A DNA stretch of 64,000 nucleotides from Thalassotalea atypica (GTDB taxonomy: Bacteria; Pseudomonadota; Gammaproteobacteria; Enterobacterales; Alteromonadaceae), in assembly GCF_030295975.1 (NCBI RefSeq), contig NZ_AP027364.1, positions 744,001 to 808,000 of the forward strand, read 5' to 3'. Under the pieces are notes generated by a model. That model was not told where the DNA came from, ran no database searches, and saw nothing but the letters and a program-made list of their open reading frames with translations. The position numbers were made by a program, and so were the translations under genes. Below are positions 1 to 8,808 of this stretch, one piece after another (position 1 is the first letter of the stretch; each line of letters starts with the position of its first letter).

Positions 1-2
1 AC

Positions 3-746
3 CCACTTAAACTGGCTTGGGGTTATCATAAGTTAGCTCGGGAAGCGGGCGCAAAAATCCATACAGGCTCCCCGGTTACGAAATTTTCAACATATAGAAA
101 CGGTTATCAACTTACTACACCGCAAGGGATTGTTTACGCAAAGAAAGTCGTGATGGCGACCAATGGCTATACACCAAAAGGATTTCACCCTTTAGTCAGT
201 AACCGTACGTTGCCTGTGTTGTCGCAAATAATTGTGACCGAGCCACTTTCTGAGCAACAAATTCAGGCCTGTAATTTCTTGACCTCGAATGTGGTCATGG
301 ACACACGAGCACTGAAATATTATTACCGAAAACTGCCGGACAACCGGATTTTGTTTGGTGGACGCGGTGCAATTACAGGTAAAGCGGCTGAAGATCCTTT
401 TTATGCGCAGCGATTGCTCAAAGTGCTTAAAACCAGTTTTCCTTCCTTACAAAATTTATCCTATCAATACGCTTGGTCAGGCTGGATTTGCATGTCATTA
501 GATGACATACCTCATATTCATCATAATCCAGAACAAGACATCTTTTATGCTATGGGCTATTGCGGTGCAGGCGTTTCATTCTCAGCCCAAGCAGGTAAGC
601 GACTAGCCCAGAAAGTTGCTGGACAAAAAATGGCAGACTTACCTATTTTTTCAAGGCATCTTCCGAAATTTCCGTTTGCGCCATTACGTCGTGTCGGGCA
701 GTGGGGGTATTTCCAATACGGGCAAGTTAAAGACAAATATTTTTAA
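3..746 (+). CDS. FAD-dependent amine oxidase (DAO family), C-terminal part
   Basis: The reading frame is open to the left edge, so the N-terminal FAD-binding Rossmann region lies outside the window and only about 247 C-terminal residues are visible. The visible part resembles the DAO/PuuB (gamma-glutamylputrescine oxidase) family: a substrate-domain stretch with YYYRKLPDNRILFGGRG, then WSGWICMSLDDIPHI, and the C-terminal FAD-contacting segment YAMGYCGAGVSFSAQAGKRL. Family members oxidise amines or amino acids to aldehydes or imines, with H2O2 as by-product. The substrate cannot be told from this part. A hairpin terminator follows. An internal ATG at 150 is not the true start, because homologous-looking sequence continues upstream of it. 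Confidence 0.8.
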   Translation, partial: PLKLAWGYHKLAREAGAKIHTGSPVTKFSTYRNGYQLTTPQGIVYAKKVVMATNGYTPKGFHPLVSNRTLPVLSQIIVTEPLSEQQIQACNFLTSNVVMDTRALKYYYRKLPDNRILFGGRGAITGKAAEDPFYAQRLLKVLKTSFPSLQNLSYQYAWSGWICMSLDDIPHIHHNPEQDIFYAMGYCGAGVSFSAQAGKRLAQKVAGQKMADLPIFSRHLPKFPFAPLRRVGQWGYFQYGQVKDKYF

Positions 747-774
747 GGATAACTGGAGACATTCAAACGATAAA

Positions 775-801
775 AAAACCGCCCAAGAGCGGTTTTTTTA
801 T
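775..801. terminator. Bidirectional rho-independent terminator
   Basis: The stem AAAACCGC (775-782) pairs with GCGGTTTT (789-796) around loop CCAAGA. It has a T run on the right and an A run on the left. It sits between the convergent amine oxidase and Ig-repeat lipoprotein genes and can serve both. Confidence 0.85.
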
Positions 802-816
802 TGTGGGTCGAAGCTA

Positions 817-3228
817 TTATAACAAGTCAACAAACTCGTTGATGTAGAATACTTCTTGTGAACGCGGGGTGGTGATACTGACTAATAAACTGGCGGTTTC
901 TGGGTCACCGCCAGAGGCATTGGTTATCAAAAAGCTCACTGATTTATAACCATTGGCTCCTGTGTTACCAACATCGTAACTTGTTGTGCCTTTTAGTTCA
1001 CCACCGTCAATAGATACTCTTATTGACGTGCCCATAGGCAATGTTTGTAATGCGGTATCGGCAAATTCAAAACGCAAGGCAAGTGAACTGCCGTCTGCAA
1101 TATCTGGCAAGCTACCATTAATGCCTGCATTATTATCAACGTATACGGTATTAGTGTTTGCGTTAACTAGCCTGACAAGAGCAGCAGTGCTCGACATGAT
1201 CATCACTAGTGATTTACGCACGTGAATTTCATTGGTGCCTTCAGGTGCACATAAGGCACCTTGGCATTGCGGGCCATTGAAAAGTCCATCAGGTGCGCTA
1301 AAGGTTTTGTCATTATTAAAGTCGATGTACTTTTCACCGTCATCGTATGCATCGTCTTCATCATCATCACGCCATGCTTCACTCATATCGATAAAACCAG
1401 ATGCCATTGGCGTAATGCGCGCTGCACCTGATGACACGCTTTTTTCTTGATGTGCTACACCATCGTCATCATCAAAAAAGTTATTCCCGTTTGACTCAAA
1501 AAAGGTTTCATGGCCAGAGGCGGTTGCTAAAACGGTGATGCGATGATTGTCAGGCTTGGGGTTTGAACTGATCCAATCGACTGAGCAGGCGCCATTGACT
1601 GTAATACAAGTACTGCCGATAGTGCCACCTTCAGCAGTGAAATTTACCGTAGTACCGTCAGGTACAGGGTTATTGAAGTTGTCGGCTAATTGCGCTGTTA
1701 TCAATGCGGTTGCATCGTTAAAATCATAGGCTTCTGGGTTGACAATACTGGTTGATATCGTCATTGAGCTTTGCTCTGGTAAACCGGTATTTATTGATAA
1801 TAAATCCGATTGGGTTTGCACATCGATTGTGTCGTTACCTATGGTCATGGTCGACCGAGCAGTCACGCGTACAGCAGTAGGCACTGTTCCTGCTTTAACA
1901 ATAGTAGTGATCATGCCTTGGCTATTAGTTAGCCCTGACATTGGCGTTAATTCTATACCACCGGCATTGGTGTCCAATATAAAGCTCACCGCTTGTTGCG
2001 CCAATGGGTTACCTAACGCACTCTTGACTTGGAAAGTCAGAATGGATGTTTCTTGTTTGCCTTGACCACCAGTACCTTTTAATACAATGGAAGTTGGCTC
2101 GGCGGATATAAATTCAATTGAGCCAAGTTCTTCACCGGTAATAGAAATGGTTTCTGAAGCAACACTGGTAACGCCATTTACGGTAATTGAGGCCACGATG
2201 ACGTCATCACTACCACTAACGCCAGCACAGTCGATATCTTCATAAGTTGATGTTGCCTTACCTTTAATACTTAGTACGGTTTCATCAATACCGGCATGCT
2301 GTGATTGAACACAGTTTGATGTAAAAGAAACAGGGGTTGGCGTGTTAATTAATTCGCCATTGTTATTGGTTAGGTCAACGCTTAATCCTAAGGTACCGCC
2401 AGCGCTAATGGTATTGTCATCGATTGATAATTTTATTTTTCCTTCGATAAAATCATTTCCATCAAAATGCCCTATGCGAATACCCTCATCAATGATGACA
2501 GCGTCATCCGCAAGAATTTCATAATTAACGCGACTTGGCGTCACTGAGGTTGAGTCATTAATGTTGGCGGTTAATACGCCTGCACCAATATCTCCATTGC
2601 CTGTTAGCACAACATTGGCAGTACCTTGTTCATTGGTCAATGCGGTGGCGGTAGCAAGCTCACCAATATCAGCAGTAAAGGCAATAATTTCACCTGCCAC
2701 TGGTTGGTTATTATGATCAATCAAGGTAGCAGAAATTTGTACCTGCTCGCTAGTTTTAAACTGATTGATTAGTACGCCGTCTAATCGAATTTCAGTACTA
2801 ATACTTGGTGGATTAGTACTACCGATAGATAAAAACTCATAATCAATCGTTGATGATATGTCATTGGCGGTGGCCGTCGCAGAGCCTGCGCCGACGGCAA
2901 ATGTGCTGTTGGTTAAGGTGATAGTCGCTTCACCGCGACTGTCAGTAAGTTTACTGGTAACAGATAGAACTCCAATATCAGCGTTAAAAGCAACGGCACG
3001 TCCAGCAATGGGAGTATTGTTGTCATCACGAACGGTGGCAGTCAGTGTTATCGTTTCATCGGATGAAAAACTTTGCTTGGCAACGCCATTAGCATCATAA
3101 AGAGCAAGAGAAACAGAAGAGGCAATGGGGGTTGGTGCTGGGGAGCTATCATTTTCCCCCGAGCTTCCATTACATGCGCTCAATAAAAATATCCCAGCAA
3201 ACATCATTGCTGCGTAGAGCTTTTTCAT
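817..3228 (-). CDS. Large lipoprotein with tandem bacterial Ig-like (Big_1/invasin-type) domains
   Basis: An 803-residue protein with a lipoprotein signal: basic MKK start, hydrophobic stretch and lipobox LSAC, with the lipidated Cys near residue 19. Two clear Ig-like repeats follow (about 39-135 and 141-238), each with the Big_1 pattern of an ITLTATV-like strand, a PIAGRAVAFNADIG-like strand and a TDSRGEATITLT-like strand. Three more diverged repeats run to about residue 610. A segment around 620-670 is very rich in Asp (DDDD, DDDEDDAYDDGEKYIDFNND) and looks able to bind calcium. No enzymatic motif was seen. It is likely a periplasmic or surface stalk or adhesin-like protein; its partner is unknown. 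AGG lies 8 bases before the ATG at 3228. Confidence 0.75.
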   Translation of the reverse strand: MKKLYAAMMFAGIFLLSACNGSSGENDSSPAPTPIASSVSLALYDANGVAKQSFSSDETITLTATVRDDNNTPIAGRAVAFNADIGVLSVTSKLTDSRGEATITLTNSTFAVGAGSATATANDISSTIDYEFLSIGSTNPPSISTEIRLDGVLINQFKTSEQVQISATLIDHNNQPVAGEIIAFTADIGELATATALTNEQGTANVVLTGNGDIGAGVLTANINDSTSVTPSRVNYEILADDAVIIDEGIRIGHFDGNDFIEGKIKLSIDDNTISAGGTLGLSVDLTNNNGELINTPTPVSFTSNCVQSQHAGIDETVLSIKGKATSTYEDIDCAGVSGSDDVIVASITVNGVTSVASETISITGEELGSIEFISAEPTSIVLKGTGGQGKQETSILTFQVKSALGNPLAQQAVSFILDTNAGGIELTPMSGLTNSQGMITTIVKAGTVPTAVRVTARSTMTIGNDTIDVQTQSDLLSINTGLPEQSSMTISTSIVNPEAYDFNDATALITAQLADNFNNPVPDGTTVNFTAEGGTIGSTCITVNGACSVDWISSNPKPDNHRITVLATASGHETFFESNGNNFFDDDDGVAHQEKSVSSGAARITPMASGFIDMSEAWRDDDEDDAYDDGEKYIDFNNDKTFSAPDGLFNGPQCQGALCAPEGTNEIHVRKSLVMIMSSTAALVRLVNANTNTVYVDNNAGINGSLPDIADGSSLALRFEFADTALQTLPMGTSIRVSIDGGELKGTTSYDVGNTGANGYKSVSFLITNASGGDPETASLLVSITTPRSQEVFYINEFVDLL

Positions 3229-3346
3229 AAAATATTACCTTAGGGGCTTAATGTTCTTATTATCTACGCCAAGAATAAAAGTCTGGAGGTTAAAAGTCCA
3301 CGACTAAGCGGCTGTTTTTATCGACTAAATTTATTCTTATTGTCTT

Positions 3347-4300
3347 TCATATGACCCTATTTAAAACTTGATTAAGCTGATACGCTTTGATGTTGTCGGC
3401 AATGATTGAAATCAGCCGTTGCTGAGCTTGCTGACTCGCCCAAGCAATGTGAGCTGTGACGCTAATGTTGCTGATATCATTCTGTAGTAGAAGTTCATTT
3501 GAACGAGGCGGTTCCTGCACTAAAACATCTATAATTGCATAGCCGATTTCTTTATTTATCAAAGCTGTTTTCAATGCCTCAGTATCAATGATTTGCCCTC
3601 GTGCGGTATTAACCAACACCGCTGTTGGTTTCATCCGCTTAAAACTGTCGTGAGTGATAAGCTGATCAGTATCTTGGTTCAATGGGCAATGTAAAGAAAT
3701 GATGTCCGACTGAGTCAGCATGTCATTAAAAGCAATACGTCCACTTCTAATAACATCCGCATGCTTATGTTCGCTAATGAGCACTTTCATATCGAAAGCC
3801 TTGGCAATATTTTCCAAGTGTTTGGCAATATGCCCGTAACCAACTAAACCTAGTGTTTTTCCTGATAATTCTTCGATAGGGTTACCGAGAAAACAAAACG
3901 TCTCGCTTTGTTGCCACAAGCCATCAACAACATTTTTATGGTGATGGTGTATGTTTTGATAATAATTGAGGAGCTGAGCCATAATATATTGTGCAACTGA
4001 TGGTCCTGCGTAGCCTGCGGCATTAGTGACCGCGACTCCTTGTGCTTTTGCGGACAAAATATCAACATTGTTCGTGCCTGTTGCAGCAACACAAATTAAC
4101 TTCAAATCGGGCAATGCGCTTATAATTTCGTCAGTTAATACCACTTTATTCGTGATCACCACGTCAAAACCTAAACATCGTTTAATAACGTCTTCGGGTT
4201 GTGTAATAGGAAAACACTCCAGTACATCAAGTTGCTTAGCAATGTTGGAAAAGGGTATTTGGCTGCTAAAAGTTTGAGTATCAAGAAAAACGGCGCGCAT
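3347..4300 (-). CDS. D-2-hydroxyacid dehydrogenase (hydroxypyruvate/glycerate type)
   Basis: A 317-residue member of the NAD(P)-dependent D-2-hydroxyacid dehydrogenase family, which reversibly reduces 2-oxoacids to D-2-hydroxyacids. The cofactor loop is GLVGYGHIAKHL (about 151-162), with Ala in place of the third Gly. The catalytic triad is present: R234 in NTARGQIID, E263 in VQEPP and H284 in TAHIAW. The DVLVQEPP pattern is closest to the hydroxypyruvate (glycerate) reductases of the HprA group, but substrate is not settled by sequence. It is a cytosolic single gene, divergent from the M3 peptidase gene and in the same direction as the Ig-repeat lipoprotein, 118 bases away. Confidence 0.85.
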   Translation of the reverse strand: MRAVFLDTQTFSSQIPFSNIAKQLDVLECFPITQPEDVIKRCLGFDVVITNKVVLTDEIISALPDLKLICVAATGTNNVDILSAKAQGVAVTNAAGYAGPSVAQYIMAQLLNYYQNIHHHHKNVVDGLWQQSETFCFLGNPIEELSGKTLGLVGYGHIAKHLENIAKAFDMKVLISEHKHADVIRSGRIAFNDMLTQSDIISLHCPLNQDTDQLITHDSFKRMKPTAVLVNTARGQIIDTEALKTALINKEIGYAIIDVLVQEPPRSNELLLQNDISNISVTAHIAWASQQAQQRLISIIADNIKAYQLNQVLNRVI

Positions 4301-4481
4301 GTGGTTAACTCAACAAAAGAAAGTGCGCAAAGCATACTGATTTCTACATTTTCAAACAAGCATTGCGGTAAACAGCCAAAATCTAACGACAGGCTACTTT
4401 GATTATGATCACAGACAAGGGTTTAATAATTACTTATGTTGTAAATTTTTCGTTAACTGTGGCAAGCTGTCAAAACGCAAC

Positions 4482-4542
4482 ACCAATGATACTCATTGGT
4501 GAAACTAAAATAATAATAATTAGCTTGCGTCTTATAAGCTAA
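4482..4542. repeat. Two palindromes in the leader of the M3 peptidase gene
   Basis: ACCAATGA (4482-4489) pairs perfectly with TCATTGGT (4493-4500) around TAC. TTAGCTT (4520-4526) pairs with AAGCTAA (4536-4542). They lie 27-87 bases before the ATG and lack a T tract, so they look more like repeat or operator structures than terminators. Confidence 0.45.
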
Positions 4543-4568
4543 ATATCCTTCTAGAAGAAACTAAAATT

Positions 4569-6779
4569 ATGAATAAATCAAGATTGTTTACCGCCATGCT
4601 TATGTCTGGCATGTTATTCGCGTGTAATTCTGAAACGTCAACAAGTGCTGCGTCAGTAGCTACGGACACTGTCGAACAAGTAAGCACCATTAATAATGCG
4701 ACTGAAGCAACGGCTGAAGAAAAAGCAAAATCATTACTACTAGCTGCGTGGACCGGTCCATTCCAAGGTGTTCCAGCTTTTGATCAAGTCTCTATTGCAG
4801 GCCTAAAAGCGGCACTGGAAGAGGGTATGGCACTTAATTTGGCCGAAATTGACGTGATTGCCAACAACACAGATGCCCCTACATTTGAAAACACTATCGT
4901 TGAGATGGAGCGTTCAGGTAGTGTTTTACGTCGAATTTATAGTTACTACGGTATCTGGAGCGCTAATCGTTCAACACCGGAATTTAGAGATATTCAACGC
5001 GAAATGGCACCTAAGTTATCAGCGTTTAACACCAAGATTAATCAAAACGAAGCATTGTTCCAGCGTATTTCTGCAGTTCGCAATGGTGAAGAATTCAAAA
5101 CACTACGTTCAGATCAGCAGCGTTTGGCTACACTCGTTTACGATGGTTTTGCTCGTAATGGCGCGACCTTAAATGGTGAAGATAAGAAGCGTTATGGCGA
5201 AATCAATAATCGCCTTGCGCAACTACACACAAAATTCTCAAGCAACGTACTGGCAGATGAAGAAAACTACGTACTTTACTTAACCAAAGAACAGCTAGGT
5301 GGTTTACCTGAGTCAGTTGTGCAAGTAGCAGCATCGGCAGCAACGGCGCGCGATAAAGATGGTCAATACGCGATCACCAACACGCGTTCATCAATGGACC
5401 CATTTTTAACTTATTCAACTGAACGTGAATTACGTCAGAAAGTCTGGGAAACTTATTACAACCGTGGCGATAACGGTGATGAATTTGATAACAATGAATT
5501 GATCAAAGAAATTCTAACCTTACGCCATGAACGAGTTGGTCTTTTAGGATATGACAACTACGCTTCATGGCGCTTAGAAGATCGCATGGCGAAAAAGCCT
5601 GAAAATGCCATTAAACTTATGGAAGCGGTATGGCCTGCAGCCATTGCCCGTGTTGATGAAGAAGTGGCTGATATGCTTGCCATTGGTCAAAAAGAAGATG
5701 GCATTAAAGCAGTTAAACCTTGGGATTATCGTTACTACGCTGAGAAAGTGCGTAAAGCAAAATATGACTTAGATTCAAATGAAGTAAAAGAATACCTACA
5801 ACTGAACAAACTACGTGAAGCGATGTTCTATGTTGCTGGCCGCTTATTTAACTTCAGCTTTGCTGAAGTGACTGACGGCTCTGTTCCAGTATTCCATGAA
5901 GATGTTAGAGTGTGGGAAGTGACAGATAAAACCTCTGGCGATCACATCGGTTTATGGTATTTAGACCCATTTGCACGTCAAGGAAAACGTTCGGGGGCGT
6001 GGGCAACAACTTATCGTAGTCATACTACCATCAACGGTAAAACTAATGTCTTAAGTTCAAACAACTCAAACTTCAGTAAAGGCCCAGAGGGTCAACCATC
6101 GCTTATTTCGTGGGATGATGCAGAAACTTACTTCCACGAGTTTGGACACGCACTTCATTTCTTAGCGTCAAATGTTGATTACCCAACATTAAACGGCGGT
6201 GTACGTGATTACACGGAATTTCAATCTCAATTACTTGAACGCTGGTTGACAACAGACGAAGTGATCGACAACTACCTGATTCACTATAAAACAGGTAAGC
6301 CAATGCCCGCAGATTTAGTCCAAAAAATTAAGAATGCGGCAACGTTTAATGAAGGATTTAAAACTACGGAATACTTAGCTTCGGCGATTATCGACATGAA
6401 ACTTCATACCGTTAACCCTAAAGGTCTAGACCCGGATGCGTTCGAACGTGACGAATTAAACAAATTGGGATTACCTTCTCAAATTGTCATGCGTCACAGA
6501 ACACCGCATTTTGGTCATGTTTTCAGTGGTGAAGGTTATTCTGCCGCATATTACGGTTACATGTGGGCAGAAGTACTAACTTCTGATGCAAGTGAAGCAT
6601 TTGAAGAAGCGGAAGGTGGTTACTACGATAAAAATGTGGCCGCTAAGTTGGTGAAGCATTTATTCAGCGTTCGTAATGCCGTAGATCCTGCTGAAGCGTA
6701 TCGCGCTTTCCGAGGCCGTGATGCGGTGGTTGATGCCCTAATGCGTGACCGAGGTTTTCCTGTAAAATCTCAGGAATAA
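4569..6779 (+). CDS. dcp: M3 family zinc oligopeptidase, peptidyl-dipeptidase Dcp-like lipoprotein
   Basis: A 736-residue M3 metallopeptidase. The zinc motif HEFGH is at residues 523-527, inside ETYFHEFGHALHF, and a downstream TEFQSQ Glu supplies the third ligand. The C-terminal region has the family pattern HRTPHFGHVFSGEGYSAAYY, whose His and Tyr residues bind substrate. Dcp removes C-terminal dipeptides from oligopeptides. Unlike the cytosolic E. coli enzyme, this one begins with a lipoprotein signal (lipobox LFAC, Cys at about 19), so it should act in the periplasm, anchored to a membrane. Such lipoprotein versions are common in marine Alteromonadales (recalled knowledge). It appears monocistronic and ends in a hairpin terminator. 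Confidence 0.92.
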   Translation: MNKSRLFTAMLMSGMLFACNSETSTSAASVATDTVEQVSTINNATEATAEEKAKSLLLAAWTGPFQGVPAFDQVSIAGLKAALEEGMALNLAEIDVIANNTDAPTFENTIVEMERSGSVLRRIYSYYGIWSANRSTPEFRDIQREMAPKLSAFNTKINQNEALFQRISAVRNGEEFKTLRSDQQRLATLVYDGFARNGATLNGEDKKRYGEINNRLAQLHTKFSSNVLADEENYVLYLTKEQLGGLPESVVQVAASAATARDKDGQYAITNTRSSMDPFLTYSTERELRQKVWETYYNRGDNGDEFDNNELIKEILTLRHERVGLLGYDNYASWRLEDRMAKKPENAIKLMEAVWPAAIARVDEEVADMLAIGQKEDGIKAVKPWDYRYYAEKVRKAKYDLDSNEVKEYLQLNKLREAMFYVAGRLFNFSFAEVTDGSVPVFHEDVRVWEVTDKTSGDHIGLWYLDPFARQGKRSGAWATTYRSHTTINGKTNVLSSNNSNFSKGPEGQPSLISWDDAETYFHEFGHALHFLASNVDYPTLNGGVRDYTEFQSQLLERWLTTDEVIDNYLIHYKTGKPMPADLVQKIKNAATFNEGFKTTEYLASAIIDMKLHTVNPKGLDPDAFERDELNKLGLPSQIVMRHRTPHFGHVFSGEGYSAAYYGYMWAEVLTSDASEAFEEAEGGYYDKNVAAKLVKHLFSVRNAVDPAEAYRAFRGRDAVVDALMRDRGFPVKSQE

Positions 6780-6813
6780 TGACTTATTGTAGAGTTTAAC
6801 ATAATTTAATGTG

Positions 6814-6837
6814 AGCCCACTTTATGTGGGCTTTTTT
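6814..6837 (+). terminator. Rho-independent terminator after the M3 peptidase gene
   Basis: AGCCCAC (6814-6820), loop TTTAT, GTGGGCT (6826-6832), then a T run to 6837. Confidence 0.9.
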
Positions 6838-6867
6838 GAATTGATAAAAGATGAAATAAGGAAAACG

Positions 6868-7404
6868 ATGAAAGTACTAGAGACTTCACGCCTACAGATG
6901 GAATTGATGACAAAAGATGATGCTCAGTTGTTATTTGAACTCGACCAAGATCCAGAGGTGATGCGTTATATCAACGGGGGCAAAATGACCTCAATGGAAG
7001 ATATTCACCAACGTTTTATTCCTCGACTTGAAAGCTTTACTGATATTGAAAAAGGTTGGGGGCTGTGGAAAGTCATCATTACAGAGTCGAATACTTTTAT
7101 CGGCTGGGTGTTAGTTCGACCAATGGATTACTTTACTGATAACCCACAATGGCGAAATCTGGAATTAGGCTGGCGCTTTATGCAAAAATCTTGGGGGAAA
7201 GGTTACGCTACTGAAGCTGCGCAGCACATCATGAATGCCTTGCTCAACGAAACAGCGATAGACTCAGTTTGCGCCATTGCAGTTGAAGACAACTTAGGCT
7301 CGATTAATATCATGAAAAAGTTAGGCATGGAATACGTAAAAACCTATTTGCACGAAGATCCGCTAGGCGATATGGATGTTGTTTATTACTTAAAGAAAAA
7401 ATAA
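6868..7404 (+). CDS. GNAT family N-acetyltransferase (RimJ/RimL-like)
   Basis: A 178-residue GNAT protein. The opening LETSRLQMELMTKDDAQLLFELDQDPEVMRY is split here only to note the LETSRL..L..DPEV pattern of the Acetyltransf_3 (RimJ/L-like) group. The acetyl-CoA loop is seen as QKSWGKGYATEAAQ, and SINIMKKLGMEYV forms the last helix and strand. It transfers acetyl from acetyl-CoA to an amine; the target is unknown. ATG at 6868 is preferred because AAGGA lies 5 bases upstream. An in-frame GTG at 6811 would put the start inside the preceding terminator. Confidence 0.85.
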   Translation: MKVLETSRLQMELMTKDDAQLLFELDQDPEVMRYINGGKMTSMEDIHQRFIPRLESFTDIEKGWGLWKVIITESNTFIGWVLVRPMDYFTDNPQWRNLELGWRFMQKSWGKGYATEAAQHIMNALLNETAIDSVCAIAVEDNLGSINIMKKLGMEYVKTYLHEDPLGDMDVVYYLKKK

Positions 7405-7548
7405 AGCAATACCAGTAGGTGCTAAGTAATATAAATGATTCGAATGAATCACATCCATAATTACGGCCCTCCTAATAAACATTTTGTTTAATGGAGTGTT
7501 TTTGTCTAAGCTGATTTTTAAGGGCTTGACCATTACACTTTTTCATTT

Positions 7549-8349
7549 ATGCCACCTGTTGTTTTGCTAGTTTATACTAGCCTCTCTTTTTTGCTTCTTT
7601 CTGCAGAATTAACTGCGACGGAAGTACAAACCAATGAGCTATCGATGCTGAGCGATGATGGCCCACCGCATATGATTGCGGCGTCAAATAGCGGTATTGA
7701 TATCGATATTACCCGTGAAATTTTAAATAGTATGGGATATAAAGTGACATTGGATTTCATGCCACTTGCCCGTGGAAAAAGCCAAGTGCAATTAAAATAT
7801 GCGGATCTTTTTTTGCCAACCTTTTATCAGCAAGACTCCGAACAACTGTTTTATTCCGACGCCATCATCGAATATCGTCCTGTGATATTGAGCCTAAAAA
7901 AAAATCAATTTAGTTTGAATGAATTATCTGATGCAGATGGTAAGAAAATCCTAACGTTTCAAGGGGCTACAGGATACTTTGGTGAAGAGTTTGTCAAGTT
8001 GTCAAAGGGAAAAGGCTATAGAGAGCTGGCTGACATGTCTAAGTTTCCAGAATTGTTGTTGTGGGGGCGCTATGATCTCGTCGTGCTTGATTATTATATT
8101 TTCTATTATTTTCTAAAAAGGTACTGTCAATCAGACTCAATCGACGAAGATAGGCATGATGAGGCTCAAATCACTAAGTTGCGTTATTGCAGACAAGAAA
8201 TTGAAGAGCATAATTTACTATTAGCCGTTTCAGCTCATGTAGGATTTAATGATGCCAAGTTGAGGAACGATTTTAACAAAGCGCTAGAACGCTATAAAAG
8301 AGCTAAAATACCTCAAAAAGTGATCAAAAAGTATATAGGCTCGCGATAA
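7549..8349 (+). CDS. Periplasmic amino-acid-type solute-binding protein (SBP_bac_3 family)
   Basis: A 266-residue protein with an N-terminal hydrophobic signal of about 22 residues. It then has the family 3 binding fold: LSMLSDDGPPHMI strand, GIDIDITREILNSMGYKVTLDFMPLARGKSQV, and the hinge region SDADGKKILTFQGATGYFGEEF. No ABC permease or ATPase is nearby, so it may be a sensor or orphan binding protein rather than part of an importer. Such orphan family 3 proteins are numerous in Alteromonadales and Shewanella (recalled knowledge). The reading frame is closed upstream by TAA at 7519, so ATG 7549 is the first possible ATG. No good Shine-Dalgarno is visible. Confidence 0.75.
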   Translation: MPPVVLLVYTSLSFLLLSAELTATEVQTNELSMLSDDGPPHMIAASNSGIDIDITREILNSMGYKVTLDFMPLARGKSQVQLKYADLFLPTFYQQDSEQLFYSDAIIEYRPVILSLKKNQFSLNELSDADGKKILTFQGATGYFGEEFVKLSKGKGYRELADMSKFPELLLWGRYDLVVLDYYIFYYFLKRYCQSDSIDEDRHDEAQITKLRYCRQEIEEHNLLLAVSAHVGFNDAKLRNDFNKALERYKRAKIPQKVIKKYIGSR

Positions 8350-8436
8350 TGGTGAGCCAAGTTATAGTTCATTGCTAAAATTGTTTTTTACTGGTGAATA
8401 ACAAACAAAATGCAGTGCAGGGGAACATGCCACTCA

Positions 8437-8685
8437 TTAAAAATCAGTTACGTGTTCTATCTCTTCGATGGCTTCGGTAATATCGTCTACTTTGGACATT
8501 AAGACCGCTTGGGCATCCCTTAGTCCTTGATTGTAAAAATGTACGCCCATTTTTTCTTTAATGAAATCCAGTAAAAAATCGGCATCAAAGTCACCTAAAT
8601 CTTGGTCAAGTTCACGCTCGAAATATTGCTGAAGTAAAGTTTTGAGCTGTTCGGTTTGCTCTGTTGTAAAGGAAATATTGTTCAT
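8437..8685 (-). CDS. DUF2164 family protein
   Basis: An 82-residue acidic cytosolic protein that matches the DUF2164 pattern I recall: an N-terminal helix with YFERELDQDLGDFDADFLLDF, followed by FYNQGLRDAQAVL. The function of the family is unknown. It is a single gene in reverse orientation between the binding protein and an unknown membrane-anchored protein. Confidence 0.7.
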   Translation of the reverse strand: MNNISFTTEQTEQLKTLLQQYFERELDQDLGDFDADFLLDFIKEKMGVHFYNQGLRDAQAVLMSKVDDITEAIEEIEHVTDF

Positions 8686-8808
8686 CGCAACTTCGTTGTT
8701 TTTGTCATTGTTTAAGTTAATACGCCAAAGTGTATCGCGTTAGCTAAACTTTTATTATCTAACTTTGCGAAAATTGATGAATATTAGAATTTCAGTTTAA
8801 TATATCAG

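Noticed and set aside
1739-2065. 108-residue ORF on the plus strand inside the Ig-repeat lipoprotein gene
   Set aside because: It is antisense to the repeats and has no ribosome binding site or family likeness; the minus-strand frame with its lipobox and Ig repeats explains the region.
6811-6867. GTG start for the GNAT gene
   Set aside because: It would place the start inside the preceding terminator hairpin; ATG 6868 has AAGGA upstream and matches the family start.
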